Assembly: GCA_037139735.1 (NCBI GenBank)
Contig: JBAXFU010000010.1
Coordinates: 1-54,820, forward strand
Direction of reading: 5' to 3'
Source of the DNA: UBA2402 sp037139735
Lineage (GTDB): Bacteria > Planctomycetota > Phycisphaerae > Phycisphaerales > UBA1924
Length of the DNA: 54,820 nt
Numbering within the stretch: the first letter of the stretch is position 1; each line of letters starts with the position of its first letter. Below the pieces are notes generated by a model that saw nothing but the letters and a program-made list of their open reading frames with translations, made no database searches and had not been told where the DNA came from. Position numbers and translations under genes: made by a program. Below, one piece after another: positions 7,666-15,958 of the stretch.

Positions 7666-8709
7666 GTGCCGTCCACCACCACCGGCCAACTCGCCTCCCT
7701 GCTCGGCGCACGCCTGATCGGCGATGCCGCCATCGAGATCCGCGGCATGGAGTCGGTCGATCTGGCCGGCCCCGGGCACCTCACCTTCATTCGCCAGGCC
7801 AAGTTCGCCCACGAGTGGAAGACCGGCAAGGCCACGGCGGTGCTTGTCGCCGCCTCGATCCCGCTCGACCGCGTGCTGGCCGACGTGGCGACGTCGGACC
7901 CGGGTGCGGGTCGGGCGGTGCTGATCGTCCCCGATGTCGACCTGGCGATGATCACGGTGCTCAAGGCGTTCATGCCCGCGCACGCGCCGGCTGCCGCTGG
8001 GGTGCACCCCAAGGCGTACGTCGCCCCCTCGGCCCGCGTGCACCCCACCGCGAGCATCGGTCCCGGGTGCGCCATCGGCCCCGAGGCGAGCGTGGGCGAA
8101 GGAAGCGTGCTGGTCGCGAACGTGTGCCTGGGCCACGGGGCCGCGGTGGGCGCGTCGTGCGTGCTGCACCCGGGCGTGACCATCTACGACCGCTGCGTGG
8201 TGGGCGACCGCTGCATCCTGCACGCCTGCGTCTCGATCGGCGCCGACGGTTTTGGCTATCACCCCAGCCCCGACGGCCGGGGCCTGCTGAAGATCCCGCA
8301 CGTGGGCAACGCCGTGGTCGAGCACGATGTCGAGATCGGCGCCAACTCGTGCGTCGACCGCGCGAAACTGGGCACGACGCTCGTGGGCGCGGGGACGAAG
8401 ATCGACAACCTCGTGCAGATCGGCCACAACTGCCGCGTCGGACGCTGCTGCATCCTCTGCGGCCAGAGCGGCCTGGCGGGCTCGGTCACCCTGGGCGACG
8501 GCGTGGTGCTCGGCGGCCGCGTGGCGGTCTCGGACGGAGTGACCATCGGCAGCGGCGCGAAGATCGGCGGCATGTCGGGCGTCGTCGGCGACGTTCCCTC
8601 GGGCCAGATCTACATGGGCATCCCCGCCACCCCCGCCACCGAATGGCGTCGCACCTACGCGGCGATGCGGCGACTGGGCAAGGGGCGGAACGACGTCAAG
8701 GGCGAGTGA
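7666..8709 (+). CDS. lpxD: UDP-3-O-acylglucosamine N-acyltransferase
   Basis: LpxD adds the second acyl chain to UDP-3-O-acylglucosamine in lipid A synthesis in the cytoplasm. It is 347 residues, the usual length. The N-terminal uridine-binding domain (about 1-105) holds AGPGHLTFI. Left-handed beta-helix hexapeptide repeats fill about 110-320. The family signature ADGFGYHP is near 205, DVEIGANSCVDR near 225, and IDNLVQIGHNC near 250, where the His of IGHN corresponds to the catalytic His. It starts with GTG at 7666, with GAGAGG about 8 bases upstream, and lies 12 bases after ompH. Its 3' end overlaps the convergent HIT gene by 14 bases. Its presence implies a lipid A type outer membrane. Confidence 0.95.
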   Translation: MPSTTTGQLASLLGARLIGDAAIEIRGMESVDLAGPGHLTFIRQAKFAHEWKTGKATAVLVAASIPLDRVLADVATSDPGAGRAVLIVPDVDLAMITVLKAFMPAHAPAAAGVHPKAYVAPSARVHPTASIGPGCAIGPEASVGEGSVLVANVCLGHGAAVGASCVLHPGVTIYDRCVVGDRCILHACVSIGADGFGYHPSPDGRGLLKIPHVGNAVVEHDVEIGANSCVDRAKLGTTLVGAGTKIDNLVQIGHNCRVGRCCILCGQSGLAGSVTLGDGVVLGGRVAVSDGVTIGSGAKIGGMSGVVGDVPSGQIYMGIPATPATEWRRTYAAMRRLGKGRNDVKGE

Positions 8710-9136
8710 GCGACGCCTCGATGCGGCGTGCGAGCAAGAGACGCTCGTCTCGCTTCAGCGTCCCCCGCAGGGCCTCGGGCGTCCATCCCCACACCGTCGC
8801 CTTGGGCGTCGGGTCATCGGCGTGACGCGGCACCACGTGCCAGTGCACGTGCCCCACGACATTGCCCAGGCACTCGTAGTTGATCCGCACCGGCCCGCCC
8901 CCGGCCCCGGACGCGGGAAAGCACGCCCGCACGGCCCGGGCCACGCGGGCCACCTCGCCGAAGATGGCCTGCTGCTGGTCGTGCCCGAGTTCGTCGAGGT
9001 GCTCGACGTGCCGGCGCAGGACGAGCGTGCACCACCCCGGACACCCCTGGTTGTCGCCGAGGATGACGACGCAGTGGTCAAGCGTGGCGAGGCGGAAGGG
9101 ATCAGGAGCGGCCAGGCGTTCGCAGAGGGGGCACAT
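8696..9136 (-). CDS. HIT family nucleotide hydrolase/transferase-like protein
   Basis: A 146-residue histidine-triad protein. The catalytic motif HVHWHVVPR (H-x-H-x-H) lies near residue 100, preceded by the usual INYECLGNVVG stretch (normally NxGxxAGQxVxH in the family). MCPLCERL at the start holds a Cys pair, seen in zinc-containing HIT proteins. HIT proteins cleave nucleoside phosphoramidates or dinucleoside polyphosphates; the substrate here is unknown. The ATG at 9136 is chosen because upstream sequence does not look coding. An AACAAT hexamer sits 5 bases upstream. Its last 14 bases overlap the end of lpxD, tail to tail. Confidence 0.88.
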   Translation of the reverse strand: MCPLCERLAAPDPFRLATLDHCVVILGDNQGCPGWCTLVLRRHVEHLDELGHDQQQAIFGEVARVARAVRACFPASGAGGGPVRINYECLGNVVGHVHWHVVPRHADDPTPKATVWGWTPEALRGTLKRDERLLLARRIEASLTRP

Positions 9137-9314
9137 GGGGGATTGTTGGAGCGCGTGGAGAGGCTGTTTCCGGTGGCGCGGCACAGGGCTGAGCAATCCG
9201 CCGTCAGGGCGACCCAAGAAGATCCGGGGTGCGCAGCGAGTCCGCGAGCAAGCCCCCGGCACGGGACCTCGATGTGCGACGGTGCGAACCCACGCCGCCG
9301 CGCGGCGCGTTGAC

Positions 9315-9351
9315 GTGGGCTTGCCCGCAAAGCCGGGCCGCGCACCACGGC
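9315..9351. repeat. dispersed 37-bp repeat, copy 1
   Basis: Matches 33487-33523 at 35 of 37 positions, in the same orientation. It begins GTGGGCTTGCCCGC and ends GCGCACCACGGC. An inner GGCTT/AAGCC and a CCCG/CGGG pairing can form small hairpins. Both copies lie between genes. Confidence 0.85.
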
Positions 9352-9468
9352 AACACCAAGGGACGCCCTGACGGGCTGACATGCGGAGCAACGGTGGCAT
9401 CTCCACGCCTCCCGACTCCCGCGCGACCCGCCTTCAAATCCTTCACCCTTGATGGGGGAATCATCCGA

Positions 9469-9474
9469 TACCCT
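9469..9474 (+). promoter_or_regulatory. TACCCT -10-like box, leaderless start of murC
   Basis: TACCCT ends 4 bases before the ATG at 9479, with TGCG between. No Shine-Dalgarno site is present at that start. It belongs to the TANNNT set and helped decide the murC start. Confidence 0.45.
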
Positions 9475-9478
9475 TGCG

Positions 9479-11029
9479 ATGCTTCCGGACCTGCTTGCCA
9501 CACCAACGCCCGTCGAAGTCGAGCCCGTGACTCCCACCCGCCCGCACACCCTGCGCGACCGTGCAGCCGAGGCCCTCGACCTCGCCGGCAAGCACGTGCA
9601 CTTCATCGGGATCGGCGGCTCGGGCATGTCGGGCCTGGCCCAGATGTTCGCGGGCCGCGGGGCCGTCGTCAGCGGGTCCGACCGCGAATCGAGCGATGTC
9701 GTCGCCGCCCTGGTCGCCAAGGGCATCCATGTCCACTTCGATCAGGCCACCGGACGCCTGCCCGACCGCTGCGATCTGGTCGTCGCCTCCGCGGCGGTCA
9801 AGCCCGATCACCCCCAGATGCTGGCCGCCGCCGACCGGGGCATCACCTCGCTCCTCTACGCCGAGGCCTTGGGCCGCGCGATGATCGGCGCCACGGGCAT
9901 CGCCGTCGCGGGCACCCACGGCAAGAGCACGACCACCGCCATGCTGGGCTGCGCCCTGACCGACGCGGGCCTCGATCCCAATGTCATCGTCGGGGCCACC
10001 TGCCCGCAACTGACGCAGGGGTGCCTCCGGCCCCGTGCGGCCGCTTCGGGCTTTCGGCTGGGTTCGGCGACGATCCCGTCGGGGTCGCTCGAGGGCGGGC
10101 CGGGCATCCTCGTGGCCGAAGCGTGCGAGTACAACCGCTCCTTCCACAACTTCCGCCCCACGCTGGCGTGCATCAACAACGTGGAGGCCGACCACCTCGA
10201 CGTCTACGGCACGCTCGACGCCGTGGTGGAGTCGTTCCACGAGTTCGCCGGGCTGCTTCCCGCCGCCGCCGAGGGCGGGCGACTGCTGATCGGCCATGAA
10301 GGGGCGCACCGTCGCGAGATCACCGCGGGCCTGGCCTGCGAGGTGGAGACCATCGGCTGGAACCCCGGCGCGGATTGGACCGTCGCCTACGACGCCGCCG
10401 TCCGCCAGGTGCGGGTGTCGCACCACGGCCGCGTGGCGGCGACGTGGCGCAACACCCTCGCCGGCGCGCACAACGCCATGAACGCCGCGACCGCCTTCGT
10501 GCTGGCCTCGTGGGCGGGCGCCCCCGCCGAGGTGGTCGCCAAGAGTCTGGCCGCCTTTGGCGGCGTCGACCGTCGCATGCAGTTCATGGGCGAGCGGGCC
10601 GTCCAAGGGGGCTCCGTCCGCGTGTTCGACGATTACGGCCACCACCCCACCGAGGTCGAGGCGACGCTGCGGGCCTTCCGCGAGTCGATTGCGCCCGAGG
10701 GTGGCGAGGGGCGGCTGATCGTCGTCTTCCAGCCCCACCAGCACAGCCGCACCCGCCACCTGATGGGCGAGTTCGAGACGAGCTTCAGCCAAGCCGATGT
10801 CGTGCTGGTGCCCCACATCTACTTCGTCCGCGACAGTCTCGAGGAGAAGCAGAAGGTCGCCGCCGACGAGTTGGTGGACCGGCTGATCGCCCGGGGGGTG
10901 AACGCGATGCACCTCTATCCCTTCAAGGCCATCGTGGATCACCTGCGGGCGACCGCGCGGGCCAGCGACACCATCGTGGTGATGGGCGCGGGCGACGTGT
11001 GGAAGGTCGGCCGCGACTTCCTCGCCTGA
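9479..11029 (+). CDS. murC: UDP-N-acetylmuramate--L-alanine ligase
   Basis: MurC joins L-alanine to UDP-MurNAc with ATP in peptidoglycan precursor synthesis in the cytoplasm. It is 516 residues from the ATG at 9479, a little longer than usual because of an N-terminal extension and an insert near residue 185 (PRAAASGFRLGSATIPSG). Landmarks in order: HFIGIGGSGMSGLA (N-terminal nucleotide site), AGTHGKSTT (ATP P-loop), EACEYNRSF, NVEADHLD, GVDRRMQ, DDYGHHPTE, FQPHQHSRT and VMGAGD near the C-terminus. Starts at 9449 (TTG) and 9452 (ATG) are also open. It is followed by a small membrane protein and murB. Confidence 0.95.
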   Translation: MLPDLLATPTPVEVEPVTPTRPHTLRDRAAEALDLAGKHVHFIGIGGSGMSGLAQMFAGRGAVVSGSDRESSDVVAALVAKGIHVHFDQATGRLPDRCDLVVASAAVKPDHPQMLAAADRGITSLLYAEALGRAMIGATGIAVAGTHGKSTTTAMLGCALTDAGLDPNVIVGATCPQLTQGCLRPRAAASGFRLGSATIPSGSLEGGPGILVAEACEYNRSFHNFRPTLACINNVEADHLDVYGTLDAVVESFHEFAGLLPAAAEGGRLLIGHEGAHRREITAGLACEVETIGWNPGADWTVAYDAAVRQVRVSHHGRVAATWRNTLAGAHNAMNAATAFVLASWAGAPAEVVAKSLAAFGGVDRRMQFMGERAVQGGSVRVFDDYGHHPTEVEATLRAFRESIAPEGGEGRLIVVFQPHQHSRTRHLMGEFETSFSQADVVLVPHIYFVRDSLEEKQKVAADELVDRLIARGVNAMHLYPFKAIVDHLRATARASDTIVVMGAGDVWKVGRDFLA

Positions 11030-11051
11030 GCCGCCCCGCTGCCGCGAACGC

Positions 11052-11348
11052 ATGCCCCCTTCCGTTTCCATGCCCCTGGTGATCGCGTGCGGGCTGCTCG
11101 CCCTTGCCGGCGCGGGCGCCATCGCGTGGGTGACCATCCACCTGTGGGTGGCGATGAGGATGGGTGCGTCGCTGGGTCGTCGCGACTATGTCACGCTGGG
11201 GCTGGGGCTGCTGGGGGTGGCCATCGGGCTTGGAGGCCTCACCACCGCCGCGGGCCACGCCGCACGGACGTCCCCGGGGCCCGCTTCGGGCTCGCCAACC
11301 CCCAACGATTCAACGCTCGATCCTTCCGTCACCCCACCGACGCCCTGA
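11052..11348 (+). CDS. small two-helix membrane protein of unknown function
   Basis: A 98-residue protein between murC and murB. It has two hydrophobic segments (about residues 8-34 and 47-66), a short Arg-containing loop between them (MRMGASLGRRD), and a Pro/Ser/Thr-rich tail that ends in TPPTP. I do not recognise a family. It starts 22 bases after murC and ends 17 bases before murB, so it is probably part of a murC-murB transcript. It could help place cell-wall enzymes at the membrane, but only its position suggests this. Confidence 0.6.
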   Translation: MPPSVSMPLVIACGLLALAGAGAIAWVTIHLWVAMRMGASLGRRDYVTLGLGLLGVAIGLGGLTTAAGHAARTSPGPASGSPTPNDSTLDPSVTPPTP

Positions 11349-11365
11349 GGCAGCCGGATGCCGCC

Positions 11366-12277
11366 ATGACGACCAGCACGATGCTCCAGATCGACGAAGA
11401 CGCCCCGATCGCCACCTGGTTCAAGGTCGGAGGCCGCGCCGACCGGCTCGCACGGCCCGCCGACATCGATCAACTACGCCAGTGCCTCGAACTCGACCCC
11501 GCCCTGCGGGTCTTGGGCGACGGCGCGAACCTGCTGGTCGACGACGACGGCGTGGGCGAACTGGTCGTCTCGCTCGAACGCATGAACCGCGTCGATTGGG
11601 AGGCGGGCGAGGACCTCGTGGAGGTCGGCGCGGGCGTCAACCTTCCGAAGTTCATCACAGAGGCCGTCCGCCGCGGGCGGGCCGGCGTCGGAGGGCTCGG
11701 GGGCATCCCCGCCACCATGGGCGGCGCGCTGGTGATGAACGCCGGCGGCGCATTCGGGCAGATCGCCGATGTGGTGGAGCGAGTCACCGCCCTTGATCGC
11801 CACGGCCGCACCGTCGTGCTCGCTCGCTCGCAGATCGACTTTGGCTATCGACACAGCGGCCTCAACCACCTGCTCATCGTCGGCGCCGCGCTTCGCCTGC
11901 CCAAGGGCGACGCCGAAGCTCTTCGCTCCAAGCTCAAGGAGGTCATGGCGTACAAGCGCGACAGCCAGCCCATGGCCGACAACTCCGCGGGCTGCTGCTT
12001 CAAGAACCCCACCCTCGACCGGGACGTTCCCGGCGCGGGCGCCAAGGGTCAGCGCGTCTCGGCGGGCAAGTTCATCGACATGGCCGGCTGCAAGGGCCTT
12101 CGCATCGGGTCGGCCAGCGTCAGCGAACGCCACGGCAACTTCCTCACCGCCGACACCGGAGGCAAGGCCCGCGACGTCATCCTCCTCATGGAGGAAGTCG
12201 AACGCCGCGTCCGCGAACGCTTCGGCGTGACGCTCCACCGCGAGGTGGCGGTGTGGCGACGGACGCCATCGGCCTGA
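11366..12277 (+). CDS. murB: UDP-N-acetylenolpyruvoylglucosamine reductase
   Basis: MurB reduces UDP-GlcNAc-enolpyruvate to UDP-MurNAc with NADPH and bound FAD. It is 303 residues, consistent with a type II MurB. FAD-binding features are TWFKVGGRADRL near the start, LGDGANLLV, and GGLGGIPATMGGALVMNAG. The proton-donor motif, usually SAGSxFKNP, reads SAGCCFKNP, so the catalytic Ser position is Cys. This change is also seen in some other bacteria. The C-terminal Glu lies in LHREVAVW. The ATG at 11366 is 17 bases after the small membrane gene. Confidence 0.94.
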   Translation: MTTSTMLQIDEDAPIATWFKVGGRADRLARPADIDQLRQCLELDPALRVLGDGANLLVDDDGVGELVVSLERMNRVDWEAGEDLVEVGAGVNLPKFITEAVRRGRAGVGGLGGIPATMGGALVMNAGGAFGQIADVVERVTALDRHGRTVVLARSQIDFGYRHSGLNHLLIVGAALRLPKGDAEALRSKLKEVMAYKRDSQPMADNSAGCCFKNPTLDRDVPGAGAKGQRVSAGKFIDMAGCKGLRIGSASVSERHGNFLTADTGGKARDVILLMEEVERRVRERFGVTLHREVAVWRRTPSA

Positions 12278-12321
12278 GCCGCTCGCGTTCGCCGAGTGCC
12301 CGACGGCCCGGTTTGGTTCCG

Positions 12322-12327
12322 TACCAT
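12322..12327 (+). promoter_or_regulatory. TACCAT -10-like box, leaderless start
   Basis: TACCAT ends 5 bases before the ATG at 12333. The spacer is CCGCC and no Shine-Dalgarno site is present. It suggests polX has its own promoter in addition to any read-through from murB. Confidence 0.5.
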
Positions 12328-12332
12328 CCGCC

Positions 12333-14168
12333 ATGCTGACCAATGCGCAGGTCGCCACGGCCCTTTCGGAACTGGCGACGCTGATGGACCTCACCGGCGA
12401 GGACGGCTTTCGCGTCAACGCCCACGCCCGTGCCGCCCGCACCCTCGAGGGGCTGAGCGAGGAAGTCTGCGGCGTGGCCCCGGACCGCGCCCGCCTCACC
12501 GAGATTCCCGGCATCGGCGCCAAGCTCGCCGACAAGATCGTCGAGATCTGCACCACTGGCGCGCTGGCCGAACTGAACGCCCTTCGCGCGAAGGTGCCTG
12601 CGGGGCTGATGGACATGCTGCAGGTGCCGGGTCTTGGCCCCAAGACCGTCCGCGCGATGTGGGAGGCGGGCATCACCGACATTGCGGGCCTGCGCAAGGC
12701 CATCGACGACGGCTCGCTCCTGAAGTTGCCCCGCATGGGCGAGAAGGCCGTGGCGAAGATTCGCGAGTCGCTCGCCTTTGCCGCCCAGGCCTCGCAGCGG
12801 ACGCACCTTGGCAAGGCGGGCACGATCGCCGACCGCTTCGTGACCGCGTTGGCCTCCCTGCCGGGCGTCGCGCGGGTCGAGACGGCCGGTTCGCTGCGAC
12901 GCGGGCGCGAGACCATCGGCGACATCGACGTGCTGGTGGCCATGAAGGCCCGCTCGACGGCCGCGGAGGCGAGCGCGGTCGCTTCGACGTTCGTCGGCAT
13001 CGAGGGCGTGATGCAGGTCATCAGCCAGGGGGAGAGCAAGTGCTCGGTTCGCGTCTCCATGGACGGTCGCTTCGGTCGCTGGAAGCCCGAAGGCGATATC
13101 GACACCCGCGAGGAGAAGCCGGCGGCGGGCCCTTCCATTCAGGTCGACCTGCGCATCCTGCCCGTCGAGCGATTCGGCTCGGCGCTCATGTACTTCACCG
13201 GCAGCAAGGAGCACAACGTGCGCCTGCGCGAGCGGGCGCTTTCCATGGGCCTGACGCTCAGCGAGTGGGGCCTCTTCCCGCACGACAAGCACGCCGACAA
13301 GCCCCCGCAGGAACGGGGCGTCGCGCCCGTCGCCGCCGCCACCGAGGAGGAGGTCTACGCCAAGCTCGACCTGCCCTTCATCCCGCCCGAGGCCCGCGAG
13401 GATCGGGGCGAACTCGACGTCAAGGGACCATGGCGGCTGCTGGAAGTCGAGGACGTCAAGGCCGAACTGCACGCCCACACCACCGCCTCCGACGGGGCGA
13501 TGTCGATCGTCGAGTTGGCCGAGGAGGCCAAGCGTCGCGGGTTCCACACCATCGCGGTGACCGACCACTCGCAGTCGTCGACCATCGCCAACGGGCTCAA
13601 GCCCGATCGCCTCCGCAAGCACATCGCGGCGGTGCGCGAGGCGGCGGCGGAGGTCAAGGGCATCACCATCCTCGCCGGCTCGGAGGTCGACATCCTCGCC
13701 GACGGTTCGCTCGACTACGACGACGACCTGCTCGCGCAGCTCGACGTGGTGGTGGCCAGCCCGCACGCGGCCTTGAGCCAGGACCCCGCGACGGCGACGG
13801 AGCGGCTGCTCAAGGCGGTGCGTCATCCCCTCGTGCACATCCTCGGTCACCCCACGGGGCGGCTGATCCTGCGGCGGCCGGGCCTGGCTCCCGACATGGC
13901 GGCGATCATCGCCGCGGCCAAGGCGTGCGACGTGGCCCTCGAGATCAACAGCCACTGGATGCGACTCGACCTCCGCGACGTGCACGTGCGGGCGGCCACC
14001 GACGCCGGGTGCCTCATCGCCGTCAACTGCGACGACCATGAACGCTCGGACTTCGACAACCTGCGCTACGGCGTGCAGACGGCGCGGCGGGGGTGGGTGA
14101 CGCCGGACCTGTGCGTCAATGCGTGGGACAAGAAGCGGCTGCACGCGTGGCTGAAGCGCAAGCGCTGA
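12333..14168 (+). CDS. polX: DNA polymerase X family protein with PHP domain
   Basis: Bacterial PolX, 611 residues, probably working in gap-filling base-excision repair. The N-terminal 8-kDa-like and helix-hairpin-helix region (about 1-150) has the repeats IPGIGAKLADKI and VPGLGPKTVRAM. The nucleotidyltransferase palm carries GSLRRGRETIGDIDVLV (two catalytic Asp near 200) and the third Asp in QVDLRI (about 270). TGSKEHNVRLRERA is typical of the family. The C-terminal PHP metal-dependent exonuclease domain starts near 374 with ELHAHTTASDG, then AVTDHSQS, GSEVDIL, HILGHPTGR, EINSHW and NCDDHE, so its metal ligands look intact. Confidence 0.94.
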   Translation: MLTNAQVATALSELATLMDLTGEDGFRVNAHARAARTLEGLSEEVCGVAPDRARLTEIPGIGAKLADKIVEICTTGALAELNALRAKVPAGLMDMLQVPGLGPKTVRAMWEAGITDIAGLRKAIDDGSLLKLPRMGEKAVAKIRESLAFAAQASQRTHLGKAGTIADRFVTALASLPGVARVETAGSLRRGRETIGDIDVLVAMKARSTAAEASAVASTFVGIEGVMQVISQGESKCSVRVSMDGRFGRWKPEGDIDTREEKPAAGPSIQVDLRILPVERFGSALMYFTGSKEHNVRLRERALSMGLTLSEWGLFPHDKHADKPPQERGVAPVAAATEEEVYAKLDLPFIPPEAREDRGELDVKGPWRLLEVEDVKAELHAHTTASDGAMSIVELAEEAKRRGFHTIAVTDHSQSSTIANGLKPDRLRKHIAAVREAAAEVKGITILAGSEVDILADGSLDYDDDLLAQLDVVVASPHAALSQDPATATERLLKAVRHPLVHILGHPTGRLILRRPGLAPDMAAIIAAAKACDVALEINSHWMRLDLRDVHVRAATDAGCLIAVNCDDHERSDFDNLRYGVQTARRGWVTPDLCVNAWDKKRLHAWLKRKR

Positions 14169-14192
14169 ACGCGTCCTTCAGCATGGTTCCGT

Positions 14193-14212
14193 CTTCGCCC
14201 GACGGGGCGAAG
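14193..14212. terminator. possible bidirectional terminator hairpin
   Basis: CTTCGCCC (14193-14200) pairs with GGGCGAAG (14205-14212) around a GACG loop. It sits between the convergent ends of polX (14168) and the crotonase (14234). There is no T run, so this is a candidate only. Confidence 0.4.
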
Positions 14213-14233
14213 CGGGCGGGAACATCTCGTCGC

Positions 14234-14986
14234 TCACTTCATCTTCGCCTTGAGCGCGGCACGCGTCTCTTCCGTGGCGACGATCTTCGCCGAGAGGTCC
14301 GCCGCCGCGTGCAAAAGCCCCTGGTCGAGCGAACCGTCGAGACGGTTGAGCAGGTCCTTCGTGGCGCGAAGCGCGTGCGGACCGCCAGAAGCCAATCGCG
14401 TCGCCAGCGCCGCGACGAAGGCATCGAGTTCCTCCGCTCGCTCCACCACGTGATCGACCATGCCGAGTTCGAATGCGTCGCGACCGCTCATGAGGCCGCC
14501 GGAAAGGAGCACGCGACGTGCCGCCCCCGGGCCGATCTTGCGGACGAGCCACGGGGCCACCACCGCCGGGCAGACGCCAAGGTCCACCTCCGGATAGCCC
14601 ATCTTGCTGTCGGCGTGCGTGGCGGCAAGATCGCACACGCACGAGAGCCCGCAGCCGCCGCCGATGGCCGCACCGTGCACCTTCGCCAGCGTCACCTGAG
14701 GCAGCGTGCGGATCTTGAGCGTGAGGTCCGCGAGGCGACGCAGCAGCACGCCGGGGGCGTGCGGGTCGTCGAGGACCGCGCGAAGGTCCATGCCGGCGCA
14801 GAAGGCCTTGCCCGCGCCGGCCACCACCACCACCGTCAGGTCGCTCCGCGTCGCGAGCGCATCGACCTGCGCGTGCAGCGCGTGCAGCAGGTCGATCGAG
14901 AGGGCGTTGCGCGCCTCGGGTCGGTTCAGCGTCAGGGTCGCGATGCGGCCGTCCACCGCGAGGGTCGCCAGGTCGTGCGTGCTCAT
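14234..14986 (-). CDS. enoyl-CoA hydratase/isomerase family protein (crotonase)
   Basis: A 250-residue crotonase-fold enzyme acting on an acyl-CoA. Oxyanion-hole segments are AGKAFCAGMDL (about 60-70) and HGAAIGGGCGLSCVCD (about 105). In rat enoyl-CoA hydratase a catalytic Glu occupies the GGGCEL position; here it is Gly (GGGCGL). The second Glu remains in MGYPEVDLGVCPAVV. This pattern resembles bacterial methylglutaconyl-CoA hydratase-like proteins more than true enoyl-CoA hydratases. The ATG at 14986 overlaps the stop of the upstream gmhB-like gene by four bases, so translation is probably coupled, although the functions look unrelated. Confidence 0.88.
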   Translation of the reverse strand: MSTHDLATLAVDGRIATLTLNRPEARNALSIDLLHALHAQVDALATRSDLTVVVVAGAGKAFCAGMDLRAVLDDPHAPGVLLRRLADLTLKIRTLPQVTLAKVHGAAIGGGCGLSCVCDLAATHADSKMGYPEVDLGVCPAVVAPWLVRKIGPGAARRVLLSGGLMSGRDAFELGMVDHVVERAEELDAFVAALATRLASGGPHALRATKDLLNRLDGSLDQGLLHAAADLSAKIVATEETRAALKAKMK

Positions 14987-15534
14987 GAGGGCGAATCGTA
15001 GAGGATCCGCTCGCAGGCCGCGTCGAAGGAAAGGTGGTCCGGCCCCGTTCGCAGGCATCGCGCCGCGGCCAGTCCTGCTTCGATGCCCGCCTCGACGTCG
15101 CGGCTCGCGTCGCCGATCAGCCACGAGCGGGCGAGATCGAGCGCCAACTCGCTCGCCGCCGCGTGGATCATGCCGGCGTGGGGCTTTCGCCACGGGTGCT
15201 CGCCGGTGAAAAGGGGCACAAGGCCCTTGGGATGAAACGGGCAGTAGTAGAAGGGAAGATCGGACATGCCCAAGGCCCCTCGCACCGCATCATTCACACG
15301 CTCGACCATGCGGGGCGTGGCGATGCCACGGGCCACCGACCCTTGGTTCGACACCACCACCAGCGTGAACCCCGCCGCCCGCAGGCGATGACACCCCTCC
15401 CGCACGCCCGGCAAGAGGCGAACGAGCGAGGGATCGACCAGATCGCCCCTCGCGCCCGGCGGCGGTGGGGGCGGCAGGTCGTTGCACGCAATCAGCGTGT
15501 CGTCGCGATCAAGAAAGACGGCAGGAGTCGGCAC
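14983..15534 (-). CDS. GmhB-like HAD phosphatase (D-heptose bisphosphate phosphatase family)
   Basis: A 183-residue HAD phosphatase. Motif I is FLDRDDTL at residues 7-14 (nucleophile and acid Asp), motif II is VVVSNQGSVARG, then motif III/IV WLIGDASRDVEAG. In GmhB this enzyme removes the 7-phosphate of heptose-1,7-bisphosphate for LPS core sugars. Known GmhB proteins hold zinc with a Cys-x-His and Cys-x-Cys loop; here YYCPFHP keeps the first pair, but the second reads EHPWRKPHAG without Cys. It may therefore bind metal poorly or have another substrate. It starts with GTG at 15534, with a TACGCT box 6 bases upstream. It overlaps the crotonase start by four bases. Confidence 0.78.
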   Translation of the reverse strand: MPTPAVFLDRDDTLIACNDLPPPPPPGARGDLVDPSLVRLLPGVREGCHRLRAAGFTLVVVSNQGSVARGIATPRMVERVNDAVRGALGMSDLPFYYCPFHPKGLVPLFTGEHPWRKPHAGMIHAAASELALDLARSWLIGDASRDVEAGIEAGLAAARCLRTGPDHLSFDAACERILYDSPS

Positions 15535-15540
15535 CGTGCA

Positions 15541-15546
15541 AGCGTA
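15541..15546 (-). promoter_or_regulatory. TACGCT -10-like box, leaderless start
   Basis: Reading the minus strand, TACGCT ends 6 bases before the GTG at 15534. No Shine-Dalgarno site is visible. It belongs to the TANNNT set. Confidence 0.5.
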
Positions 15547-15574
15547 CCAGCGTCGGGCCTCGCCTGCGGCGAAC

Positions 15575-15958
15575 TCACGGGCCGTGCGACATCCACCCCG
15601 ACAGCCCCAGGGTGAGCATGCCGAGCACCAGCAGCGTGACCACGACGAAGAACCGCTCGCGAAGCAGGGCGAAGGTGACCAGCGAGGCCAGCACGCGGAT
15701 GATGGGCGTGGCGATGAGGATGAGCACGGCCAACTGCATGAGCGCGAGGCCGTCGGCGCGAACTGCCTGAGCGAGAATCGCGCCCGGCGCGGTCAACGAG
15801 GCGTCGACGCCCTCAAAGGTGGCGAAGGAGACCTGATCGCCGGGGTGGCCGGCGAAGTGGATGATGCCTCCTGCGAGGGCGGCGGCCAACGCGGCGAACA
15901 CTCCTGCCCGGAGAATCCGCGACACGGCGGTTTCGATGGTGGGCGAGCGGCCGGTCAC
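15575..15958 (-). CDS. DUF1634 small membrane protein
   Basis: A 127-residue protein with three hydrophobic segments (about residues 15-35, 70-90 and 98-122). The layout and the phrase LIATPIIRVLASLVTF fit the DUF1634 family, whose members usually sit next to a TauE/SafE permease, as here. The start at 15958 overlaps the TauE/SafE stop by four bases, so the two are translationally coupled. Its role is not known; it may help the neighbouring exporter. Confidence 0.82.
   Translation of the reverse strand: MTGRSPTIETAVSRILRAGVFAALAAALAGGIIHFAGHPGDQVSFATFEGVDASLTAPGAILAQAVRADGLALMQLAVLILIATPIIRVLASLVTFALLRERFFVVVTLLVLGMLTLGLSGWMSHGP

Larger units (their letters stand above)
9137..9478. other. 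342-bp divergent intergenic region
   Basis: This region separates the HIT gene (minus) from murC (plus). It holds the AACAAT box for HIT at 9142-9147 (minus strand), a copy of a dispersed 37-bp repeat at 9315-9351, several short GC-rich inverted repeats, and the TACCCT box before murC. No convincing gene is seen. In-frame TTG and ATG codons at 9449 and 9452 could extend MurC by up to ten residues. Confidence 0.6.

Noticed and set aside
9229..9448. N-terminal extension or separate gene upstream of murC
   Set aside because: An open plus-strand frame exists, but it runs through the dispersed repeat and then out of frame through murC; its protein is Arg-rich with no recognisable features.
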